Assembly: GCA_905250115.1 (NCBI GenBank)
Contig: CAJNOI010000014.1
Location: 519,417 to 583,416, forward strand
Direction: 5' to 3'
DNA from: Adineta steineri
Taxonomy: Eukaryota; Rotifera; Eurotatoria; Adinetida; Adinetidae
Length of the DNA stretch: 64,000 nucleotides
Shown here in pieces: positions 36,574-47,500 of this stretch (positions are counted from its first letter, which is position 1; each line of letters starts with the position of its first letter). The notes beneath the pieces are model-generated. The model ran no database searches, was not told where the DNA came from, and saw nothing but the letters and a program-made list of their open reading frames with translations. A program made the position numbers and the translations under genes.

Positions 36574-37789
36574 TGTCATTGTTTGCCGGTGTTAATATCT
36601 TTCTTTTATATTATTAAAATGTGTTTAAAAAAATAGAAGAAAGAAAATATAAATAGTTTTGTATTGATCTGCACTCTTTTTAATGACAAGTATACCAAAC
36701 ATAATCAAAATGAACAGAACACTTGCTCCTCTTGAAATACACGCTGCAGTACACTTGTCCCAAAAAATATTGTGACCACTTTTGATACTAATTATCATTC
36801 AGATGTTGGGTAGATAATTGCACTTACATTTATTTATGTAACATTGTTTAATTGTTTTACGAAAGAAAAGTATGAACATTTTTCGATTTTTCACTTCTTT
36901 ATTTTGTATTAAACGTCAAGTGTGTACACTTTGATACACCTGGGATACGAGAACAAGATGTACATATACATTTTATTTTAGATTTCCATTAAAAACCCTG
37001 ACTGCATGTACGAGTAAAAATATTTTTATATACATATAATCCTTAGATTCGGTTCTTCTCATCGATTTATGATATAATGTCGATTCAGAAGATATTAGGC
37101 CTCCAATAATGATATCGTTCGATATTTAAGAGAATTTTGTTGATCTTATAGAAATTCCAATTGAATCCGACTGTTAAAATGTTACCGAATGTACAAAATC
37201 ATATTCTTATTTACTAGAAAAAAAATTCTATTCAATGACCTACATATGAAGTTCGTAATCCACTAGAAAATATTTTCAATCGTTCATTGAGTTTTTGTTC
37301 ACCGAGTTGTTTTCATAATATATTTCCTTATTATATATGCGGGATTTGTTTAGAACGAAATTATTTACCGAAGCAAGTTTTAGTTATATGATGATCGCAT
37401 ATTCATCTATATAAAACTGCGCATGTCCTAAAAGTCGTGGTTGATTTGTCATGAATAGTGTTCGATAAAAGTTTTCACACCCGATTAAAATAGCATTCAC
37501 CTCCTACGATGAACGTAATAATAATGTATATTATATAGTTAAATTATATCTCATGCAAGTGCTCATTTCCTGTATTATTATGTGTAGTTCAATAACAGAA
37601 AAAAAGGATCTGATCGTTTTACTCTATTTCCTTTCTTCAGAAACTATTACAAACATGATTCAAACAAAAAAATAGGTCATAATTAATTAAAAATTTCTTT
37701 CTTATAAATTCTAATAGGAAAACAGAACATCGAAAGGTTATTTTCCTTTACATTAACAATAGTTTAATTTAAAAAAATAAAATGGATAC
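36574..37789. other. Spacer between convergent AUTS2-like and GPCR genes
   Basis: 3' flanks of both genes. No gene, repeat or RNA recognised. Confidence 0.5.
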
Positions 37790-38782
37790 TTAAAAATCCT
37801 GTTTTGACATTGTTATTGGTTTCACTCTATAGACAATAACTAAATGAGTATTTCTAGTACAACAAAACATTTTATGAATTTGTAAACGAAAACTTCGTGT
37901 CGATATATAATATATATAAAAACTAGTTACCGGATTTGTATAATATAATATTGAACATGCGACATGATAAAGACGAAAATATGATTTATATTGTCGATTA
38001 TTTTTTTTAAATAATACTAAATACGATTGTTCAATACAATATGGAATTGATGATAAGATAATCGCTAAAGATATTAATAAAAGCATACGTGATAATTGTT
38101 TATCAAAATTCATTGTTCCATAATGATTTTTTCTTTTACTAATTATTTTCAATTGTTTAAATGTTAATATACCAAATACGGAAAGAAAAATAATTGGTAT
38201 TATACCATGTAGAAATATTTGAAATGTATATAAATAATAATATAAATAAATAGTTGATATAATTGTACAATATCCTGTTTTTGAAACACTATAATATTTA
38301 AAAATTGGTATACTATGAATTCCAAATAAACATATAATAAATAAAAGAATTAATTTTGTTTGTTTTCTTGTTGTACTTAATTTTCTTAGACGAACTTTTC
38401 GTGATGATATTAAATAACGATCAAATGTAGCTAAACAAATACATGTTAATGATATTACATCACATGTATGAAGAATATAATAACGTAATTTACATATAAT
38501 AAATACATTATGTTTTGTTATATGATATTCATAACCATCAAGCATAATTCGTGTAAAAAGTGGATAAAGAATAACAATTAAATTTGAAATCGATGAAACA
38601 AGTAAATATAATGAACTATTATTTGTACGACAAGAATGCGAATGTTTATTTGATGTTTTTTTTGTACGAGACCATACGGTAAATACATAAATATTTAATA
38701 TATTTCCAATTGAACCAAATATATACATGATAATACCAGCATAGATCATCAATTTATGAGAAATATTATCAACTTCAAACAT
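37790..38782 (-). CDS. Rhodopsin-like GPCR, neuropeptide-receptor type
   Basis: 330 residues from the ATG at 38782; a CATATAG acceptor directly before it suggests a 5' intron, and an in-frame extension upstream to 38824 is probably intron. Seven hydrophobic segments are evident. TM1 has GSIGN (Asn27). TM3 starts after Cys97 and ends FDRY (Asp121-Arg122-Tyr123). The partner Cys172 lies in the second outer loop (GYCTI). TM7 has NPVTSFYIYYI, an NPxxxxY variant. The C-terminus has a Cys pair (CC) fit for palmitoylation. The pattern resembles the FMRFamide/peptide-type receptor families that are greatly expanded in rotifers; the ligand is unknown. A decayed relative lies at 15.4 kb. Confidence 0.82.
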   Translation of the reverse strand: MFEVDNISHKLMIYAGIIMYIFGSIGNILNIYVFTVWSRTKKTSNKHSHSCRTNNSSLYLLVSSISNLIVILYPLFTRIMLDGYEYHITKHNVFIICKLRYYILHTCDVISLTCICLATFDRYLISSRKVRLRKLSTTRKQTKLILLFIICLFGIHSIPIFKYYSVSKTGYCTIISTIYLYYYLYTFQIFLHGIIPIIFLSVFGILTFKQLKIISKRKNHYGTMNFDKQLSRMLLLISLAIILSSIPYCIEQSYLVLFKKNNRQYKSYFRLYHVACSILYYTNPVTSFYIYYISTRSFRLQIHKMFCCTRNTHLVIVYRVKPITMSKQDF

Positions 38783-40853
38783 TCTATATGAAAAGAAAAA
38801 TATATAATTTATAAAATATATCAAAAGGGATTTAATTCATATATCTAATAATTATATGAATTATATAGTCAGATCTCTTTTCAAAAATATAATACTGATT
38901 ATTTTTTTTGTCTATATAATCATCGGTATGAAAAAACATTCTCATTAACTAAGAAATTTAGAAGATTAGTCTCTCCTCGAAAAAAAGAGATATATATAAA
39001 TCATTTCTTTTCTTAATGTCTAATTGAATTACATTGTCGAAAGATCTCCCTGCTCTACTAGTAATATAGATTGTTTGTTACAAACAAAAGATTTTTATAA
39101 TAGAAACTATTTTTGGGGGGTAAATGAACTGAAGTATGCATAACGGAAATAGTTACAATATGAATTTCCGGATAAAAGCATTAGGTTATTTTCTTTCTAG
39201 ATACGTTTCTATTTGTAATGGAGAATTATTCATAGGTATTTTATGATCTTTTTTTAAAGACTGAAGACATATGACTAGTAAAAATGAACTCATAGCAATA
39301 TTTTTATATCGATCGTCTGTTCTATGTTCTCAAGACTAAAAAAATGTTTTTCTATGATTTGAATAATACACAAACTATGTTACTAAAAAGAAAAATATTA
39401 ATTTTTATTTATGTGAAATAATATTTGACTATTTAAGTATTCATATCTCATCTATATTTTGATGTGATTTTTTGTTTACGGGTGTTAGTTATATATACAT
39501 TTTTCTTTTGCCCTCGTGCGATATTCGCTATTGATTGATCCTTTCGACCTTCTCGTTTTCCTCCGCCTCTATTTGTTCCTAGAAGGATGATGGTATGAGA
39601 GACCTTGATTTTTGACTTATTTTTCTCATTCAAGAAAGGAAATAATAATTACGGCGATGTTTTGTTTTATTTTTTAACCTAAACTATTATATATATTTTC
39701 GAAGAGTTGTTTTATAGAAGAATTATTTTATGACTACTTGCTTATTTTCTATGTTAATTTACAAAACAATGTAATGTGACTAGACTAGACTAAGTTTTAC
39801 TACTATTTTTATCAATACTCCGAGATTTATTACACAATATATATATCGACTGACATTAATGATGATAAAATAGAACACTTGAACATAGTCAATAGTGACA
39901 GTTCATATGTTCAACGAGTTTTGATTAATTTTTTTCTCCCTTCTTTTTTTTGTGAAATGAATGATTGATGAAGTTTTATACCACGTATCGTCGATCACAA
40001 CTGACGGTAAACATATCAATCATTTGATTATACCATTTATTCTATGTAACAAAAAACTTGATTATATATATCGATCAAGTCAGATTATTATTTAATAATA
40101 ATTAAAAATAAAATCTATATGAAATATAAGTTCTATATATTGAAAACTAAAAACAAAAGTAATTTTATATATGCTTAAATAAATAAATTGATGAAATTCA
40201 ATTTCCTAATTAATAAATCATGCAATGTGTTAATTCGAATATTTACTATTATGAATATTTTTTCTTTCATATAATTATTCATATCAGTTGTAGATTAATA
40301 TTGTAAATATTTAGACTCTTGCATATCGCACAATACCACAGTTTGCTGTACAGATTCTGATAAATTTGCAATTTCCTTCAAATACGATTTTATCTAGATA
40401 AAATGTGTTTATACGTTAATAATCATGACTATAAACGATAAATAAAGTTTTATAATTCACATATACAGTTCATTATCAATATAAAAATCTCAGGAATTTT
40501 CATAAAATTATAAAACTATGACAGATTGCTAGTTACTCAAAGAGTTTTATAAATCATTAGTAAACGAAAGATATAAGTCCATATGAAAATATTTTTTATT
40601 AGTAATCAGATAGTTCAGTACAATTAGCGAACTGCAATCACAAAGTAAGAAATGCAAATCTAATGAGAAGTAAATAAATATAAAATAGATAGTGGTATTA
40701 CAGGAGTTGAGCACGATATTAGATGACCATATGAAGATCGTAGATAAATCGTAAACATAGAAAGTCCATCATAATGGGATAGATAGCAGAAATAATATAC
40801 CATAATGATGAATAGTTTTTTTTGAAAACCGTTCATAATCGCGATTTTGAGCG
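38783..40853. other. AT-rich intergenic, no gene seen
   Basis: Upstream region of the GPCR gene; no second gene supported. A poly-G run occurs at about 39114-39120. Confidence 0.45.
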
Positions 40854-41612
40854 GTGTACAGAAGCCGAATAAAAAGTTTGACTTTTGTGGTTAGCAAAAA
40901 TCGCTTCACTGCTGCAGTATTGAGTTCAAATATTTTTCCATGGATATCGAAAGAAAAAGATTGTTTAGATATAGTTGAACCCTTGGTTTTAAGACTGGTT
41001 GAACTTGAAGCTGAGATTATTGCAGTTAGTAAATCTGATGAAAATTTGAAACAATTTGTCGCAGAAGTAAAATATTTAAATTTTGATTTATTCTATGGAA
41101 TGTATATTTATATATATTATGTTATAAATAGAATAATAAGATTATTCTCACTATGTACTGATTTATGTGTTTTGAAAACAGAGAAAGAATCTATGAGACC
41201 ACATCCTCTAATTTAATTATTAGTTAATAATGCTACTGTTACTATTCTTTATCCATTTTTAGAAGTTGATTTTGATGGGTATGTAAAACAATTGAAACAA
41301 ATATAAAATATTTATATTATTCTTTTATCTTTCAAAGATTATTTAATATCAATGTGAAGTACATGATTCGTGTTACTCAGATATCTTCATTTTGAATTAA
41401 TTATATAATAGTTGATATTTTTGTAATGAAAATCATCTAGGATATATATAAGGATAATGATTTTGATAGAAATAGTACGTGATTTAACTGAACGTAAAAT
41501 ACCTGTTTCGATTGTTAATGTATCAGGTGAAGCAGCAGTTGATGGTTTAATATGTGTAGTGGCATTGGAATTAGGTCCTGATCAAGTGAGAGTCTCTCTC
41601 GTCTGCAGTTAA
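40854..41612 (+). pseudogene. L-xylulose reductase-like SDR pseudogene
   Basis: Three collinear fragments match dicarbonyl/L-xylulose reductase. The first (40854-41072) has VELEAEIIAVSKSDENLKQF, the family's second strand/helix. The second (41217-41280) has LLVNNATVTILYPFLEV, equivalent to LLVNNAAVALLQPFLEV in animal enzymes. The third (41460-41594) has SIVNVSGEAAVDG and then VVALELGPDQVRV. The fragments are separated by AT-rich sequence without matching splice sites. The glycine-rich cofactor loop is absent, and the catalytic Tyr-x-x-x-Lys segment between SIVNVS and ALELGP is deleted; the C-terminal third was not found. It is a decayed host-type gene, distinct from the SDR at 6.2-7.1 kb. Confidence 0.65.
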
Positions 41613-42728
41613 ATAACATTAGTTTGTTTGTTTTAGATTCAGGTCAATAGTGTATTTTACATTACTTTTGTTTGTTGCACATAGGTTTTTTAACAGGTAT
41701 TGTCGTACAGGTTAATGTTTACTTTCTTTTACTAAATAATCATTTTCTATAAGTATGTTGGTCTGACATAAAGAAAACCGCTGGAATGTTATCAAAAAAT
41801 TCCATTGAATAAATTTGCTGATTTCTAAAAATGAAAATCGTATTTTCATTAGTTTTCCATTTATTTATATAGAAGTAGAAGATGTTGTTGAGCCAATTAT
41901 CTTTTTAGTCTTAAATAAATCTTATCTAAATCGTAGCATTGAATCATTTCCAAATGAACAAAATGCTGTGATATGAGATAATTCTGACTGGTTTTCCTTT
42001 ATTTTTTTGTAGATAGTGGATTTTTAGCTATATAATACCTAACAAACAATAACGATTGCCTATCATAATTATAATTTTTTCGTAACTATAGCAAATACTG
42101 TTTATTTCTTAATTAAATTGATTTAATTCAACTCAACCAGTTTGAATCGTAGTTTTATTATCTATTTAAAAACGCATAACTTTATTTTAATAAATACCAT
42201 AAAAGTGATCAGTGAAAAGCATATAATGTAAATCATATGTCAATGGTAGTGACTATTAGTAAAGACATAGGTAAGATATGCCATATCTAACAAAGTACTT
42301 GATATATTAATTGTGATATTCGTTGCAATACGAAACCATCTTGAGAGTGCGGGCGTAGATGTCTGTGTTAACGTCATCGTCACCATAATCCATAATCATA
42401 CTCACACTCAAGATTTTCATCCTGTCTATGTTCTTTTGTAAGATCTTATGCAGACAGAAGTCAAAAACACTACTTAAAGATTTAACCTTTGAATGAGGTC
42501 AAAACTCTAGTGGGAGTATTTCTATAAATACAATACAAACTTACATCCACCCCATCTAGCTATCTCGAGATCTCCGTTGCGACAGTAAAATCTAGATTAT
42601 AGTAGTTGTTTATGCCAATCTCCTCAATATGAACTGTTCTAAATATTAATATGTTTCTTCAATATATACTTTTATTTCAAAACAAAATATAATAAATTTT
42701 GTTTCATTTCGTTTCGTTTCAGTTCTTC
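41613..42728. other. Intergenic, no gene seen
   Basis: Between the SDR pseudogene and the 3' end of the LRR gene. The stretch 42340-42600 is less AT-rich than its surroundings, but I see no frame, RNA fold or repeat that explains it. Confidence 0.4.
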
Positions 42729-44322
42729 TCATAAATATATGCGCAGGCGTGCATTTTCGTCCTCAATTATTTCAAAATAATCTTTCCATTCGTCTCCGAT
42801 TTCATTGCCGTAGACATTGAGTTCTGTGAGTGTCTGAATGAAATAAGAAAAATGAAGATCAGCAAAGTATAGTGAATGTTATTTTCACTCACTGAATTCG
42901 TGTCAAAGGCGCCACCAAGAGCTGGTGCACCTACATATCCAATTTGATTGTAGCTGAGATTGAGTTCTTTAAGTGTCTGTATGAAACAAGAAACATCAAC
43001 ATGAGAACAGTATAGTCAATGGTGGTTTCTCTCACTGTATTCTTTTGTAAACCTTCGCCAAGCGCTTGTGCACCTTCATCTCCGATTTGATTATACTCGA
43101 AGTTGAGTTTTGTGAGTGCCTATATGAAATAAGAAAGATCAAGATGCTAGAAGTGCAGAGAGTGATTTTCTCTCACTGTGTTCTTTTGTAAGCCTTCACC
43201 AAAAGCTTGTGCACCTTTATCTCCGATTTCATTGTGTCCGAGGTGGAGTATCGTCAGTGTCTATATGAAATAAAAAAAATGAAGATGAGAAAAGTATAGA
43301 GAATGGTGTTTGTTCTCACTGTGTTCTTTTGTAAACTTTCACCAAGAGCTTGTGCACCTTCATCTCCGATTTGATTGTCGCGGAGGTCGAGTTGTGTGAG
43401 TGCCTATATGAAATAAGAAAGATGAACATGAGGAAAGTATACAGAATGGTATTTTCTCTCACTGTGTTCTTTTGTAAACCTTCACCAAGAGCTTGCGCAC
43501 CTTTATCTCCTATTTGATTGTCCCCAAACGCGAGCTCTGTGAGGGTCTGTATGAAACAAGAAAGATGAAGATAAGCAAAGCATAGCGAATGTTGTTTTCT
43601 CTCACTGTGTTCTTTTGTAAGCCTTCACCAAGAGCTTGCGCACCTATGTCTCCGATTTCATTCTGGAAAAGGTAGATTTTTGTGAGTGCCTGCATGAAAT
43701 AAGAAAGATGAAGATGAGAGAAGAGCAGAGAATGTTGTTTGTTCTCACTGTGTTTTTTTGTAAGACTTCACTAAGAATTTGTGCACCTTTCTCTCCGATT
43801 TGACTGAAGCCGAGACTTAATTCTTTGAGTGTCTATATAAAATAAGAAAGATGCATATGAGAAAATTATAGTGAATGTTGTTTTGTCTTACTGTGTTCTT
43901 TTTTAAGGCTTCACCAAGAACTTGTGCACCTTTCTCTCCGATTTCATTGTGTCCGAAGTGGAGTATTGTCAGTGTCTGTATGAAATAAGAAAGATGAAGA
44001 TGAGGAAAGTATAGCGAATGGTGTTTTTCTCTCACTATGTTCTTTCGTAAGATTTCACCAAGAGCTTGTGTACCTTTCTCTCCAATTTGATTATTTGCGA
44101 GTCCCAGTTCTATGAGCGTCTTTATGAAATAAGAAAGATGAAGATGAGGAAACTATACAGAATGATGTTCTCTCTTACTGTGTTTCTTTGTAAACCTTCA
44201 CCAAGAACTTGTACACCTTGATCTCCGATTTGATTACCGGAGAGGTGGAGTTGTGTGAGTGCCTATATGAAATAAGAAAGATGAAGATGATGGAAATGCA
44301 GAGAGTGATTTTCTCTCACTGT
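42729..44322 (-). CDS. LRR protein (ribonuclease-inhibitor type) built of one-repeat exons, 5' end in gap
   Basis: The terminal exon 42833-42729 (..ELNVYGNEIGDEWKDYFE.., stop at 42729) is preceded by ten exons of exactly 84 nt, all phase 0: 42976-42893, 43119-43036, 43260-43177, 43403-43320, 43546-43463, 43689-43606, 43832-43749, 43975-43892, 44119-44036 and 44262-44179. An eleventh enters the N gap at 44320. Each encodes one 28-residue LRR of the form LTxLxLxxNxIGDxGAQALGEGLQKN(T). Introns are 57-60 nt with donor GTGAGA/GTAAGA and acceptor ATATAG/CATACAG-like, and they resemble one another. Such LRRs form a curved protein-binding surface, as in ribonuclease inhibitor, RanGAP and NLR proteins. 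Any N-terminal effector domain is lost in or beyond the gap. Confidence 0.85.
42834..44322 (-). repeat. Tandem array of 143-bp exon+intron modules
   Basis: Successive exon ends lie 141-144 bp apart (42893, 43036, 43177, 43320, 43463, 43606, 43749, 43892, 44036, 44179, 44320). Both the 84-bp LRR exon and the 57-60-bp intron are conserved from unit to unit, the intron as atgaaataagaaagatgaag.. on the plus strand. The array grew by duplication or gene conversion of whole exon-intron units. Confidence 0.85.
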
Positions 44323-44422
44323 NNNNNNNNNNNNNNNNNNNNNNNNNNNNNNNNNNNNNNNNNNNNNNNNNNNNNNNNNNNNNNNNNNNNNNNNNNNNNN
44401 NNNNNNNNNNNNNNNNNNNNNN
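44323..44422. other. Assembly gap (100 N)
   Basis: One hundred N inside the LRR module array, most likely a collapsed or unresolved stretch of further modules. The right edge starts with a 14-bp duplicated motif (tgtgctcatctttc twice). Confidence 0.95.
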
Positions 44423-44950
44423 TGTGCTCATCTTTCCTTGTGCTCATCTTTCACCAATCCGATCTAAGAACATTTGTAATATTTTATCTAAATAAAAATG
44501 GCCTATCTTTAGATTATTCTATTGAACTATTTTATTTCTCAGTTAAAATTATTAATGGATCAAATTCAATAATAATATATCAGATATTTCTTATTCATCT
44601 GATTAGTTTAAAATTAATATCATAAATTTTACAGTAATATATATATTAAATTAATTATAATCGAAAAAGAAATTATTCTATAAATCTTTTAATTTAAAAA
44701 TATATCTTGATTAGTCAAATAGAACAAATGTTTTTAAATTTGAAGTAAAAAATAAATAAATATGATTTTATAATCAAAAATTAATCTAATCCTAAATCAT
44801 TTCAATTTCTTACTCGATTAGTTTCAAAAAAATCTAAAAAATAATATACTGTTTTCTATTAATTTACTAATTAGATTTTGAAGAACTATTTTCATGCTCA
44901 TTTATTTTATTGGTTTGTTATTTAACAGACATAATAGTTGAACTACTTAC

Positions 44951-45011
44951 TTGCATTTGCTGATCCAGATAATTCTTCATGAGTTTCGAGTTTTGTTTGT
45001 TTTTTACCCAT
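44951..45011 (-). CDS. Candidate first coding exon with N-myristoylation signal
   Basis: On the minus strand, ATG at 45011 opens MGKKQTKLETHEELSGSANA and runs into a consensus donor GTAAGT at 44950. Gly2 with Thr6 and Lys7 fits an N-myristoylation signal, as in neuronal calcium sensors and kinases. It is on the same strand as, and upstream of, the LRR gene, so it could be that gene's first exon; the intervening exons would sit in or near the N gap. Equally it could belong to another gene or be chance. Confidence 0.3.
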
Positions 45012-47380
45012 AGAATAATAAATTATCTAATTAATTACTAAATAAAATACAATCAAATCAAATAAATGAATGAAAGAGATCAGTTTAAAAATTTATATCA
45101 TATAGAAGTAACTAATTCTAATAAACATAATAAATAAATGTGTTAAGACGAGAGAAAAGCTATTATATGAAGATTTAATTACAATATAAAACAATCTATC
45201 AAACATCATTTGATTATTCAGGATAAAATGATAGTTCTACTAAATAAAAATCAGATCAATCGATTCTTTTCTACTTGGATTTGTTTATATTATTACAAGA
45301 TGGTACGAAGAATCTTCATAAATTATACAAAGTAGCTAATCAGCCTATTTTTAATCTACTAATTCAAGTTAAACGATTGCTTATATTTGTGAAATACTAA
45401 TATTAGTGTGCAACATAAAAACAACCAAAAACTCTCCACGTCAATAATAATTTAAATCGAATGAATTATGTGCCCAAATTTCTGATAATATTTACTTTGT
45501 ATTGTATGTTGGAAGCGAATGATGAAGGTAGTTTTGTTAAAATGATGTGAAGATTTTATTCTGATCAGGCAAACAAACAATGAGAGAGAGAATATGCTCT
45601 CCAAAGCAAATGAAAAGCCCTTATATACTCATATGTATATGACTCAAGAATCTTGATCACAGAAGTATGACTTCTGAAATGTCACGGCACTCACCATGGC
45701 AAATGACGTAGTTGTTTTTTTGTAAGTGACTACCAAAAGTAAAGTTGGTAAATCCAAAAGAATGATCAAAATTCAAAAGCAACAACAATATGAAAGTATA
45801 CAAAGTAACCAATCAGTAGTGTTTTTTTTTCTTTTCATGAAAAGGGAAAGAACAGTATTATTTCATTTGAAGACATGTGAACAAGCAAAAGAAAAAAATT
45901 GAGTTTCTATGTGGCTGCTGCTAGAAAAAGACATTTTAATACATGACACGAAAGAATAGACGCTACTAAACACAGCCGATGCCAGTAACAATGTTGTTCA
46001 TATCAGATTCAAGAAATAAAATACCTAACTTCTTATGGGTTCTACATCAAGAATATTCGGGTGTGAATATAGGTGGGCTATGAGATGGTAGATACCTACA
46101 CCCTCAAATATGATCTGTTGAATTATTTTCAGACGCTAGTAAGTACAATTTTATTTTGTATATGAAGAACTGTTTGAATAGTTCCTTCGACACGAACTGA
46201 TTTATTTCAGCAGGTCAATTTGTAAGATTGATATACTGAGTTGGTAGAGAATTTTATTCAGTGACAAAATCAATTCACCTGAAATACTTCTGACAAACTC
46301 AATACAAATAAAAACATTAATATCATAATAGTATAAGTATATATACCTCTATTCAATCATACCACTAATATCTGTAGATTTTCAGTTTTTCTACAAAATA
46401 ATTTCTTTTAAAGAGACTTGTTTTGTTGCAAACTCACATTCTTCATTATATATAAATCATTTAAAGAACACTAACCATGTCTAAAAATTAAGTCATAATA
46501 TCAGATGTGATGTCAGCTAGATAAATGATTAAAATTTGATTTTGAAAAGTAAACGAGATATATTTTCTATTCCTTTCATGTGTAATATCATATTTAACTT
46601 CGAAAGAATAGTTTAATTCTATGTTAAATGAAATAGTTTTAATATATATAAACACGCTAACTGTTAATCATTTGTCAATTGAAAAGAGAGATAAAGTAAA
46701 GTGTAAAATTTTAATTGTTAAAATTGTTTTGTAAAAATATTTCTTAAGAATATAGAATATTTGTATGCATTATTTGCATATCATCTTGTATTTTTATATT
46801 CTGTCAAAGATATAAAACAGAAATAATATCTAACTTTGATATAAAGTAAAAAATAGATATGAAATGTTCAACATTGTAGAATAGGATGCATTCTCTTTCA
46901 GTCTTGACAAGAAACATTTGTAACATCGATCGAACAGATGGTCTTCTAATATTCACTTCAGTTCTTCTTTCATTAACATCGATTCTCATTTTATCAAACT
47001 CTTAGATTCTAAACTTTATCTACTAGCAGAAGTGCAATCTTTTATTCTAGTAAATCTACCATCGATTAGATATCGAACTATTCAACTATTTCTTTAACTT
47101 TCATTGGACATGTCAATATTCTTTCTATTTTCATCATTGCAGTAGCTGTTATGGCATTAACACTTACTTGTGTAAAAAGAATGAATAGAAATGAAATTCA
47201 GCTGCTTCTTCTGTTACTATTTATTTGTCGTTCAAAGTGTGGACATGAAAAAATTGTATTACCATTTTTTTCCTATTCTCTCTCTTCCTTTTTCTTTCCA
47301 CCAGTTATAGGCATTCAATCTCACTATATCAAGTAAATTCTGTGCATAAAATGTAAATGTAAGAATGAAAAAAACTGGTA
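45012..47380. other. AT-rich intergenic, no gene seen
   Basis: No supported gene. A small perfect palindrome-like stretch (cagaagtatgacttctg, about 45660) is present. Confidence 0.4.
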
Positions 47381-47484
47381 AAACTCATTCAAAGAAAAAG
47401 AACATCTCTCTTCCTTCTCAAGGTGTTTTTTTCTTGTTCGCGAGAAAATGCGTTTATGCTTAGACGGTGAGAGAGTGGGCGGTT

Positions 47485-47500
47485 GTGCTTGTAAATAATT
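47485..47500. repeat. Target-site duplication, left copy
   Basis: GTGCTTGTAAATAATT, identical to 49387-49402. The matching sequence in copy B (from about 51284) differs only near its end. Confidence 0.8.

Noticed and set aside
42429-42445. Short match (tgttcttttgtaag) to the LRR exon ends outside the array.
   Set aside because: Fourteen bases in AT-rich DNA with no LRR residues around it; not enough for a relic module.
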